Source of the DNA: Verrucomicrobia bacterium UBA4286
Lineage (GTDB): Bacteria; Verrucomicrobiota; Kiritimatiellia; RFP12; UBA1067
Assembly (NCBI GenBank): GCA_002395905.1
Contig: DGVK01000062.1
Coordinates: 44,944-76,885 of the forward strand
DNA length: 31,942 nt
Reading direction: 5' to 3'
Below the pieces are notes generated by a model. It ran no database searches. It was not told the DNA's origin and worked only from the letters and a program-made list of their open reading frames with translations. Shown here one piece after another: positions 8,001 to 15,366 of the stretch. Numbering within the stretch: the first letter of the stretch is position 1; every line of letters begins with the position of its first letter. The position numbers and the translations under genes are program-made.

Positions 8001-10200
8001 CATACTCACATTCCTTGGTCCAGTCGTCTGGTCCGTACACAGCCATCTTCGGAGCGCCATCCGTGCCAGAAAGTCCAAACCGATATACCGAGCCCGCATT
8101 CGCTGCAAGTGTAAACCAGTCTGCAGGATCGTCATCCCACAGGGATCTGACAACCTCCACAGACCTTGTCGCCGTCGGGGCGAGTTTCGTCGGGGCGTAC
8201 GCCCTGCCGAGCGACGGATGCTTCGCCTTTGCATCGGGCGAATCATCGAGAGGATCTGCCGTATCAGCATATTTATACTCATCGGCTGCGCTAGGCGTTG
8301 TTCCTGCGTTGACATGCACGGTGGTGTATCCCCTGGTGTCTGGGACGGCGAACCCGTCAACCTTGTTGGCGATAATGGTATAGTCGCCTTCACGAAGAAT
8401 CGCGCTCGTGCCTGCGGCGTAAAACACTTCCTTTGACGATGTAATTCCTGGCCCGGACAGGATCTTCCATCCCATCAAGGACTGCGATGCCCCTTTCATT
8501 GGTACAGTCAGTATGCCAAGATCGGAACCGGCTGCAGATGCATACAGAACATACGGACCATATTCAAGTCCGACACCAGCACCATAGTCTCCATATGCAA
8601 TGCATACATCAATATATATATTGCCGTGCGATTGCGGTGTAAACTCAAGCCAGCCGCTGAAATTCGGGTCGAGCGATCCTGTGACCCCGAAGCTGGCGGG
8701 CAGCTCCTTTTTCGCAGATCCTGTCACAGTATAAAGCTTTGCCGCCAGATTCAAGCCGTGTGTCTCGGAATTTACAGCCTTGACGCGATAGGTGATTCCT
8801 GCACGAGCGGCAATTACAAACGTATCGACCCACTCTGTCGCAGAAAGTGTGCGCTCCTCGGAAGGCACGGCGCCGTCTACCTTTTCCGGAGAGAGGTTTT
8901 TCCCGTCGGGAATAACGGCAACAGGGGTGGTTTTTGTTGCAAGCGTTACAACCTGCGCTGAAATTGTTACCGTGCCCGCCGACGGCTCTTCGTCGTCTGC
9001 AAGCTGCTGGCAGACGCCGAGATACACCGCGCTCGCGGCAGAATAGGCGGCCGTCGCCGTCCAGGCGATGGACACCTCCTGGCTGTCGTCGCTCATGCGT
9101 CTGCTTTCGGCTAGAATATTTCCTTTGGCGTCATAAAGGCGCATCAATAAATCGTCAGCAGCTCCTTCAGTGCGGAAAACGATGTTGTCGCCCCTCCTGT
9201 AGCCGGTTATGCGGAAGAGCCGCTGGTCTATGACCGCGTCAAACGCTCCGCTCTCCGGATCATTTAAATATCCGGGAGCGAACTCTTCGCTCACGGTCCC
9301 TACTGAAAGGTCGGTGAACTCGTGCTTGTCAGGTGTGAGCGCAGGGAGCGCCGCGCAGTAGAAGGTGAAATCGCCGTCCGGCTGCACTGTTATCCAGAAT
9401 ACACCCGAGGCAGGAGCAACAAAGGAGTATGCCTCTGTACAGCTTGTGAAGCCTTCGTAAGCTTTGGATACAGCCTCGTTTTTGAACAAGTTATCCCCGC
9501 CGACACCTGTCGAAATCGTCAATTCCGATCCGCTGTCGATACCAAAGAAATATTTGTGGCCGGCTACTAGATTGGGTGTCTTTATGTAATACGTGCCGCC
9601 GAAGTCTTCTCCAAGCTCGCAACTGATCATAGAGGCTTCTACATCAGGTCGTGCAGTCTCTTTTACCGTGAAGGTCTGCGGGTTGTCCTGCGTACCCTTA
9701 GGCGCGACGTACACCGGTTCTTGCTCGCCTGGATAGGCGCTTTCGCCGTCGGAATGCCCGAACTTGAAACTCATGTCGGCTGTGGTATAATCGTCATCGC
9801 CCCATCCCGAGACCGTTACCGTGAATGTGAGCGAGCTCTTGGAACTGGGAACCCATTCCCAGTCTTCCGCCGTTAGAAGAACATACCTGTCAAAACCCCC
9901 GGAAGAATTCTCGATCTCGCATGATTCGCTTGCAAATACATAGTCTTCTATAGTTTCGCCGTCTTCCGTGTATGTGTATTCGCACGATACTTCCATATCC
10001 GTGATGGCTGTGTTCTCGGTAAGACCGGTAATCCAGAATGTGTGTGCACTGCCACGCGAGACTTTAACCGTCGTCTTCCAGTACCACTCTTCAAAACCGT
10101 CAACGGTATGCTTGGATATTTTCTCCGCATTAGCGGCGAATACGTAGCCGAACACCATGCCAACAGCCAGCAGCTTGGAAATAAAACTATAATTTTTCAT
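5095..10200 (-). CDS. giant exported beta-sandwich protein (pre-peptidase-like, Calx-beta, Ig-like)
   Basis: A 1701-aa exported protein, the largest in the window. The start is ATG 10200, preceded by a strong Shine-Dalgarno (GGAGGA, 5 nt spacing) and beginning a clear signal peptide (MKNYSFISKLLAVGMVFGYVFAANA). An ATG 18 codons upstream is less likely. The first ~775 residues hold several pre-peptidase-like beta domains, for example DDDPADWFTLAANAGSVYRF followed by YYVKVGHADD. Two Calx-beta-like repeats follow (about 780-900 and 912-1040), each with the LTW or LIW plus GD/GE pattern. An Ig-like He_PIG segment lies near 1150-1200 (LPDGLKLEQ, ISGVPSKAGVY). The last ~490 residues carry the C-terminal modules shared with the neighbouring giants. 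It has no thioredoxin-like domain. It likely acts at or outside the outer membrane in adhesion or surface structure; this is inferred from architecture only. The acidic C-terminus ends SDSEPE. Confidence 0.85.
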   Translation of the reverse strand: MKNYSFISKLLAVGMVFGYVFAANAEKISKHTVDGFEEWYWKTTVKVSRGSAHTFWITGLTENTAITDMEVSCEYTYTEDGETIEDYVFASESCEIENSSGGFDRYVLLTAEDWEWVPSSKSSLTFTVTVSGWGDDDYTTADMSFKFGHSDGESAYPGEQEPVYVAPKGTQDNPQTFTVKETARPDVEASMISCELGEDFGGTYYIKTPNLVAGHKYFFGIDSGSELTISTGVGGDNLFKNEAVSKAYEGFTSCTEAYSFVAPASGVFWITVQPDGDFTFYCAALPALTPDKHEFTDLSVGTVSEEFAPGYLNDPESGAFDAVIDQRLFRITGYRRGDNIVFRTEGAADDLLMRLYDAKGNILAESRRMSDDSQEVSIAWTATAAYSAASAVYLGVCQQLADDEEPSAGTVTISAQVVTLATKTTPVAVIPDGKNLSPEKVDGAVPSEERTLSATEWVDTFVIAARAGITYRVKAVNSETHGLNLAAKLYTVTGSAKKELPASFGVTGSLDPNFSGWLEFTPQSHGNIYIDVCIAYGDYGAGVGLEYGPYVLYASAAGSDLGILTVPMKGASQSLMGWKILSGPGITSSKEVFYAAGTSAILREGDYTIIANKVDGFAVPDTRGYTTVHVNAGTTPSAADEYKYADTADPLDDSPDAKAKHPSLGRAYAPTKLAPTATRSVEVVRSLWDDDPADWFTLAANAGSVYRFGLSGTDGAPKMAVYGPDDWTKECEYVSFKDTGEMLQISTTTKGMYYVKVGHADDSGPGDSAYTLTASMATPGVIKLAKTTISVKDTAGYADVSVSRTGKDGIVRVKFATVGCQTSAYDAYYYPTNGVLTWAAGDMKAKTVRVRIIQNSGWSTNKTVNVVFSTFSDEDETFDIANEYVPGFETDKKTGAPLDTATITITPAAKKTPGTIQVAECATPKKPVLSVTAGKTIDIPFERVLGADGIIGVKVETVKGTANKSGETDFEPVNQTLIWGDGEKDVKTVSIQTKAVADDYTATKTFSLKLTALTSARNDATQYDRPTFAATSVTVNIANDKFANTLANYAKVNSAALKSRGISFRESKTGTWYMNADGSIFTLDGKNTLTFTMTEPGTLTVNGEEYEITLMNKSVTIKDVTKIDSWNWTSYADTLDKEPLYQGVKTEIEVAGEEITAIKVTGKLPDGLKLEQDKKTKKWLISGVPSKAGVYTPIIQPSRKEGSKTIAEAPIQLAYDVADAGSAIGTFTGLASTFDATNGLPTLAQVTFTAAANGKLSAKAAIGGKTYTFTDSGYADVIPGDDVTPTYYTAELLQLQRVTVERKSVTLTNMLYMTVAAVAETNTTAWTTLGDFEIQMAALPDAKGTGFQEDVWYLGSLGRDNTKVASWVEKTAKFMGYYTVSLVPDSAAYGEPQGNGYMTMTIDAKGKAKVAGLLADGTSYSASSLSGILGTVGEAEIFRVPLYMCKGTSVFGGWLTVAYPAGGGNPVAKIDSPDTDFRWINDDPSSTRDGYEGFALSLRPVGGWYDTISNLQRTYLESDLFIDMPSGDDALADIMDALALGGDYQFVAQPSGQSVDVAGDAISVAKQILAKDASKKLNDWNSCVNASNVKLTFKRATGIVSGTFDLWYQGTNVKGAVEQKAITGLKHNGILLTECGDDGILDDGVVTSGFFLAPQSLTREVVTTIGSRTTTKTVTRKWNGSYRFDIKAVAADRVWSDSEPE

Positions 10201-10257
10201 TTTTGTCCTCCGTTTGATACATTCTAGTTTCTTTAAATGTTTAATATTCGTCATCCG

Positions 10258-13200
10258 TCATTCGGCAGCAGTAAGATCTACCGCGTCGCCCACTCGCACC
10301 GTGCGTTTGCGATTACGCCCTTGCGCGTCCACATAAGGCCTTGTCGCATCGTACCAGCAAGAGCCGAGGACGCGAGGCGTTTCGCCCGGTATGGCAAAGC
10401 CGCGCCATTTTACGCGTGTCTGCCGGTCGGATTTCTCATCTAACTTTACGCTTATAACTCCTGACGCCATCCCTGACGTTTTATTGACATTCACCGTGCC
10501 GCCAGACCAACTCCAGCCTGCCCACGACCAAAGCGCGCCGATAACGTCATAGTTGTTCTTGTAGGAGAGCGATTCAATGCCTGATTCGTCGTGTGACCAG
10601 AAAGGAATAACATTCGGTGTAGCGCATAGAGCCGTGCCGTCAATATCAACCATAGCCGCAAATGTATCCGAAGACGAACTTGCAAAGACAGACAGAGTTG
10701 CGCTTGCCGCGTTATTCGTAACCGGCACAAGGTAAGACGTTCCGCTGATGTTCTTCCCGTTTGGAAGTGTGCCTGCGAACATAACGGCGCCGCGATTCCA
10801 CAGGCTTCTTGTGTCGCATTTAAGTCGTATGGCCGGAGAGCCGAAGCAGAGCGTGTTTTCGTTTGTCGTCGCGTCGAGAACAAACGCCGCAACATAATTG
10901 CCGCCGAAAACTTCTGCAGTATGGTTCGTGCTCCACTGTTGAGCGCCTGCCGGGATGTCCGCGGTTCCCACCAAGATTTCGTCAGCACATCCGCCGCCTT
11001 GCGAAACGGTTGCGCCAAGCGAACCGTCCGCACCGAGCGTAGCGCCAAAAATCCATTTACCACCGCAGCAAGCCGACTTCTCGGCATACAATGACACCGT
11101 GCCGGATTCATCCACGGCCGCAAGACCCGGCGCGGAGAAAGCAACCGCCCTGCCGCCATTCATGCGATAACGCGCGCTCGTCTTGCCGTTCTTGGACACA
11201 GTCAAGTCAAGAAGACCTGCGAGACGGGTGCCGTCTTCGCTGAGCAGAGGCAGGCCGTTCCATGAACGGGCTTTGACAAAGCCGTCGTTCACATCGGCAA
11301 GAGCCTTGTTTTTAAATGTCACTGTCACGGGCATGGAATAAAGCCGCCCGCCGCCATCACGCTCTAGCAAGACCCAGTATGTCGCCGTCGTATCAACAGT
11401 TCCTGTGGTGGGGGTGCCGGTTACGACAAGCTTGCCGTCGACAAGTGTCACTTTAAGTCCCGCAGGGACGCTGCCGGATATTTTTACCAGAGACTTGACA
11501 GTCATGCCGTCCGGTATCGCAACCGAAGTAAGGTTTGTCATGGTCGTAGTGTACTGCACGCCGCTCCATTTCACGTCGTCGCCGTCGAAAAGCGGCGCGT
11601 CGCCGGGGAGAACGCGAACCTTGAGCGTCGCCCCGTCCTTGACCACGGGCACCGAATTGGAGGACGTCACCGTCACCGTGACGTCGGTGTAACCGCTCTT
11701 GCCAGGGGCCGGGAATCCTTTGTCGAGGAACGCCGTCTGGGTCCCGGTCAGGTAGTTCGCCCAGGAAAGCGTCTCCCTTGCCGTGTCCTTCCCGTTCTTC
11801 CAGCTGATGTACGCTGCCGCGGGCCCCTTGCCGCCAGTGCGGTTTACCTGAACGGAGATCGCGTCGTCCGTGCGCAATTCGCCGTCCGCCATGTAGCGCA
11901 CGTAGATCCGCCCGTCGGCTCGCACCGCCGGCGTCACGGACACCACCGCGATCTGCCCTTCCTCGGATGGCTCCTTGCCGTAGGAGATGGTGTAGTACTT
12001 CTCCACGCCAGCCATGGCGTCTATCTCTTCGATGCGCAGAGTGATGTTGTAGAGCCCGTCGTTGTACTCGCTTCCCTTCAGCGTGACCGGCACGTACTTG
12101 ACGCCAGTCTCGCCGTTCGTCCATACAAGGTCGGTCGAGGCAAACTCGTAGCGGCCGGTCGCCGTTGTCAACGTTTCGTCGATTGCCACGTTCACCCTCA
12201 ACTCTCCGTCGCTTCCGAAGAGGCGGTAGAGCGGCACCTGTATCACCTGGTTGGTCGTGGCCTGGATGACGGTGGCGGCCTGTCCAAAAAACGATATCAA
12301 CCCGGCATTGGTCGTAGCGCGATATGCAGATACCGTGTAGCCGAACGCCGATTTGCCGCCATATTTCTTGCCGCTTCCGGCGCTTTCATATTTTCTGGAC
12401 ACGGCCACGAACAGTCGCCCGGCATCCACATCCTCCTGCGACAGTGAATAGACGATTTCGGCGTCTCGCACACCGTTTGTCGCAAAAATGCTAAGCCCCC
12501 CATCAAGTTCGCAGCACTCTCCGCTTTTCTCATCGCGGCACAGTACCGTGACAAAAGCGTTGCTGGTGGAGGTTCCGAAAACAACCTTGCCGTCCGCCCA
12601 GCCGTCGCCGGTCAGCTGGATGCAGTCGATGGTGTCGTTGACGGAGAGAGTCCCTGTCGTTTCGCCGCCGAAGGCGATTGATGGCAGTCCTGCTTTCGCC
12701 CAGTTCTCTGGCTCGTCCGGCAGATCGTTCGTAGCCTCCGCACCGTCCGCCGCCTGCTCGACCAGCTCGTTAAGTCGCGCCAGATTCTCGTCGAGATCGC
12801 ACTTCCCATCGGCGTCGAAGTACGGCGCGAGGAACCCGGCCACGGAACCATCGGCCCGCACGAACGCGATCTGGAAAGTATTCGGTAGGGCGGTCGCCCC
12901 GCGACCGCCGAACAGCTCCTTCGCGTCCGCCTCCGCCTGCGCAGCGTATTCCTCGCCCTGCTTTGCGCTCAACCCGTTCAGCGACATGAACGACGCACCG
13001 CTGTTGCCATTGGAGGCCATGTTGTACGAGAAGAGCGACGCTCCTGTTTCCAGCTCGGGCTTGTCGAGATATACAAGCGAGACTTTGTTGCTTGCGCACC
13101 ATTCCTCGAAATCCGCAGATGCAAAGACAGCTTCATTAAAAGCGCGAAGCCCTGCATCCCAAACGACTCCTCCGTTGACCGCCAGGAAGAATCCTTCGCC

Positions 13201-14142
13201 CGCGCTTTTAATCAGAGCCGCATCGGTCGTCCATTCGCCGTAGCCAGGAGTGACTATTGTGCCGGGAAGATGTGGAAATGCGCACGCGTTTGCCGGTTGC
13301 GCAACGCATGTTATTGAATTTGTCGCAACAGCAAGATGATTTGTGTTGAGAAGCACAAGTGTCACCTTATCGTTGACGTTGGTCAGTTTCCCGAAAAGAT
13401 CGATGGCGATCTCGCTTGATTGGCCGCTCTTTGCCCAGTTGAATTCATTTGTCGCAATCACGCCATCTGGGTATTTCACCTCAAGCCAGTTTGTTTCCGC
13501 CTTGTCAAGGCTGTTCGTGCGTATGAATGGAACATAAACAGTTTCCTTTTCTGCTGTAACCTTGAGTTCACCGTCCTCCACCGCAAACTTTGCATCTGAC
13601 GCCGGCGGAATGAAATGATGTTTGGGAAGTTCCGCGTTGAACCGTGTAACGAAGGCGTTGACGATACCTTGATAGCCCGCTGGGTTGGAAAACGTGCCGG
13701 AAGACACGAGTTCATACCCGTCAGGGAACTTCGCATAGCAAACACACACAGGTGAGTTCCCAGGGTCACCATGATGCTTTAACACGAAGTCGGCGACATC
13801 GCTTTCTGCTTGACGTGCAGTTCCATAGAACAGCCCCTGCAGGACCTTTTTGCTGACGCCCCATGATGAATATGTGGCATAAGAAGCATTCAAGGCCGAG
13901 ACAAAGGAGCTGAGCGTGGATTCACTCTTCCCCCATACGACTGTAAAAGGACGCTGGGCTTCGGCGCAGAGTTCCAGACATTGTGAAAGGGCGTCGTCTG
14001 GCAATGGCGTGGACTGCGACCCGTAAAACCTACCCGATCCAATGGCAATCGCCAATCTGTTGATGTACAGAAAGTTCACCAGTTGCGTGGCATGCAACAT
14101 TCCGATGAACAGAAGAGACAAGACAAAGACGACTTTTTTCAT
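10258..14142 (-). CDS. giant exported protein with two cysteine-less thioredoxin-like domains, Calx-beta and Ig-like modules
   Basis: A 1294-aa exported protein with an N-terminal signal peptide (MKKVVFVLSLLFIGMLHA) and AAGG about 10 nt before ATG 14142. Its layout matches the 1279-aa protein. A thioredoxin-like domain (about 40-170) starts with a GxFYGxQ motif seen in both. A second (about 300-465) opens with YGEWTTD, matching FGEWTVD in the paralogue. The redox cysteines are gone: W70-GKSESTLS replaces W-SEEDCQHC, and W328-DAGL replaces W-CPDC. Then come a pre-peptidase-like domain (about 490-610), Calx-beta-like stretches (about 612-720 and 730-840), an Ig-like domain with GLKVTLVDGKLVVTGTPT (about 860-945), and the shared C-terminal modules. 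It probably keeps a structural or binding role without thiol chemistry. It is the second gene of the block, 36 nt after the SurA-like gene. Confidence 0.85.
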   Translation of the reverse strand: MKKVVFVLSLLFIGMLHATQLVNFLYINRLAIAIGSGRFYGSQSTPLPDDALSQCLELCAEAQRPFTVVWGKSESTLSSFVSALNASYATYSSWGVSKKVLQGLFYGTARQAESDVADFVLKHHGDPGNSPVCVCYAKFPDGYELVSSGTFSNPAGYQGIVNAFVTRFNAELPKHHFIPPASDAKFAVEDGELKVTAEKETVYVPFIRTNSLDKAETNWLEVKYPDGVIATNEFNWAKSGQSSEIAIDLFGKLTNVNDKVTLVLLNTNHLAVATNSITCVAQPANACAFPHLPGTIVTPGYGEWTTDAALIKSAGEGFFLAVNGGVVWDAGLRAFNEAVFASADFEEWCASNKVSLVYLDKPELETGASLFSYNMASNGNSGASFMSLNGLSAKQGEEYAAQAEADAKELFGGRGATALPNTFQIAFVRADGSVAGFLAPYFDADGKCDLDENLARLNELVEQAADGAEATNDLPDEPENWAKAGLPSIAFGGETTGTLSVNDTIDCIQLTGDGWADGKVVFGTSTSNAFVTVLCRDEKSGECCELDGGLSIFATNGVRDAEIVYSLSQEDVDAGRLFVAVSRKYESAGSGKKYGGKSAFGYTVSAYRATTNAGLISFFGQAATVIQATTNQVIQVPLYRLFGSDGELRVNVAIDETLTTATGRYEFASTDLVWTNGETGVKYVPVTLKGSEYNDGLYNITLRIEEIDAMAGVEKYYTISYGKEPSEEGQIAVVSVTPAVRADGRIYVRYMADGELRTDDAISVQVNRTGGKGPAAAYISWKNGKDTARETLSWANYLTGTQTAFLDKGFPAPGKSGYTDVTVTVTSSNSVPVVKDGATLKVRVLPGDAPLFDGDDVKWSGVQYTTTMTNLTSVAIPDGMTVKSLVKISGSVPAGLKVTLVDGKLVVTGTPTTGTVDTTATYWVLLERDGGGRLYSMPVTVTFKNKALADVNDGFVKARSWNGLPLLSEDGTRLAGLLDLTVSKNGKTSARYRMNGGRAVAFSAPGLAAVDESGTVSLYAEKSACCGGKWIFGATLGADGSLGATVSQGGGCADEILVGTADIPAGAQQWSTNHTAEVFGGNYVAAFVLDATTNENTLCFGSPAIRLKCDTRSLWNRGAVMFAGTLPNGKNISGTSYLVPVTNNAASATLSVFASSSSDTFAAMVDIDGTALCATPNVIPFWSHDESGIESLSYKNNYDVIGALWSWAGWSWSGGTVNVNKTSGMASGVISVKLDEKSDRQTRVKWRGFAIPGETPRVLGSCWYDATRPYVDAQGRNRKRTVRVGDAVDLTAAE

Positions 14143-14178
14143 GGCGCCGACCTTCTGATTATTTAGACCCCTGATTAA

Positions 14179-15285
14179 TTAGAAAAGATTCCTGCCATGC
14201 GGATAAACGATGGTGTTTAAGCCGTTCGTAACGAGGTTTTCTACATAACTGTCAATAGCCTGAAGCTGCATCTGGATCTTTAAGTCCGAAAACATCTTAT
14301 CGTTTGACTGACGAAGGAAGAGGGGTTCCTTTTCCATTCTTATACGCTTTAGTATTCTCTGCTCCGACATGGCAATCTTTCCTTCCTTGTCGCGCCGCGC
14401 AGGGATTATTTCGCTGACCATAATCATATCGATGCCGTCGTCATCCTCCTGAATAGGAAGAATCTCACCCTTTGCCGCAGCAAACACGAGTTCGGCAATC
14501 GTTTCGTCATCGATGTCACCACGCGCAACCGTCTCCCACTCACCGGATTCATTTATTTCAAAGCGCCCGTCCGGGCCGTACTTTTCGACAAGAGCGTCAA
14601 ATGTCAACTTGCCGGCGGCGATTTCATTCCGCCAGTTCTCGAACATCTGACGCCGGACGCTGTTTGTAAGGCCTATGATGTTGTTCTCCAAAGTGACTTG
14701 TGCCTGCGCGTTGGAAACGAAAGTCATGTCAACTTCGGTCACCGGGGGGATTCTCTGCTTCACGAGTTCGGAGACGAGTTCGCGTTCTGCAATTTGATAT
14801 ATAAGGTGTCTGTCGGCATTCCCGTACTTTGAAAGCAATTCATCGGCAGTAATTTTGTTAGCCGTCGCCCTCTCTTCAAGCACAGCCTTGATCTTAGCCA
14901 CAAGGGCGGCATTATCCATCACATTGTTTGTCCTGGCATCGTCGATGAGAAGCCTGTTGCGGATAAACTGATCGAGGAACTGCACCCTCGCCTGTTCGAA
15001 ATATTTCTCAGCCTCTCCCAGATTTCCCTTGGCATGCTTGCGTATCATAGCCAGCAACTGCCCAGTCCACACGTCATAGTCACGCTTCAGCAGTGGATAA
15101 CCATTGACTGCGACGATTACGTCATCTGGCTTCATGTCATCTATTTTCTTCACATCACGGGAGTCCTTAACGCTTATACGTGCATTCAACTCCAATGGCG
15201 ACTGAAACAAAGATGCTCTATTGTCATTTCGGCCACATCCACAAACGGCCAGAACAACTAGTATGAAAAACGACGTTTTTTTCAT
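14179..15285 (-). CDS. SurA/PpiC-like periplasmic chaperone lipoprotein
   Basis: A 368-aa predicted lipoprotein. The start MKKTSFFILVVLAVCGC gives a lipobox-like VCGC with Cys17 as the probable lipidated residue. Residues about 53-180 look like the SurA N-terminal chaperone domain: VIVAVNGYPLLKRDYD, a long helix, then FLDQFIRNRLLIDDAR. Residues about 225-295 look like a divergent parvulin: FDALVEKYGPDGRFEINESGEW, then LVFAAAKGEILPIQEDDDGIDMIMVSEI. Parvulin active-site residues cannot be confirmed by eye, so isomerase activity is uncertain. In diderms this family escorts unfolded outer-membrane and secreted proteins through the periplasm. Its place directly upstream of three giant exported proteins suggests a dedicated chaperone for them. 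An in-frame GTG lies 12 nt upstream (15297), so the exact start is uncertain. A weak -10-like TATACA is at 15306-15301. Confidence 0.75.
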   Translation of the reverse strand: MKKTSFFILVVLAVCGCGRNDNRASLFQSPLELNARISVKDSRDVKKIDDMKPDDVIVAVNGYPLLKRDYDVWTGQLLAMIRKHAKGNLGEAEKYFEQARVQFLDQFIRNRLLIDDARTNNVMDNAALVAKIKAVLEERATANKITADELLSKYGNADRHLIYQIAERELVSELVKQRIPPVTEVDMTFVSNAQAQVTLENNIIGLTNSVRRQMFENWRNEIAAGKLTFDALVEKYGPDGRFEINESGEWETVARGDIDDETIAELVFAAAKGEILPIQEDDDGIDMIMVSEIIPARRDKEGKIAMSEQRILKRIRMEKEPLFLRQSNDKMFSDLKIQMQLQAIDSYVENLVTNGLNTIVYPHGRNLF

Positions 15286-15304
15286 TTGCAATCTCACTGA
15301 TGTA

Positions 15305-15342
15305 TATTAAGAAAGGGTGGGGTGTAGCAATACACCTCACCC
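15305..15342 (-). terminator. strong intrinsic terminator after the 489-aa exported protein gene
   Basis: The minus strand carries a 12-bp stem (15342-15331 with 15326-15315, one G-U-type mismatch), a TTGC tetraloop, then T-rich TTTCTTAATA. It lies 24 nt after the TAA of the 489-aa gene and 29 nt before the start of the SurA-like gene. It should limit transcription passing from the first gene into the giant-protein operon, unless antitermination or leakage occurs. Confidence 0.8.
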
Positions 15343-15366
15343 ATTCTCGACTTGCGTCAAGTCAAC

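Noticed and set aside
10201..10254. Upstream ATG extending the 1701-aa protein by 18 residues
   Set aside because: The ATG at 10200 has GGAGGA at 5 nt and begins a clean signal peptide. The extension would put a charged stretch in front of it.
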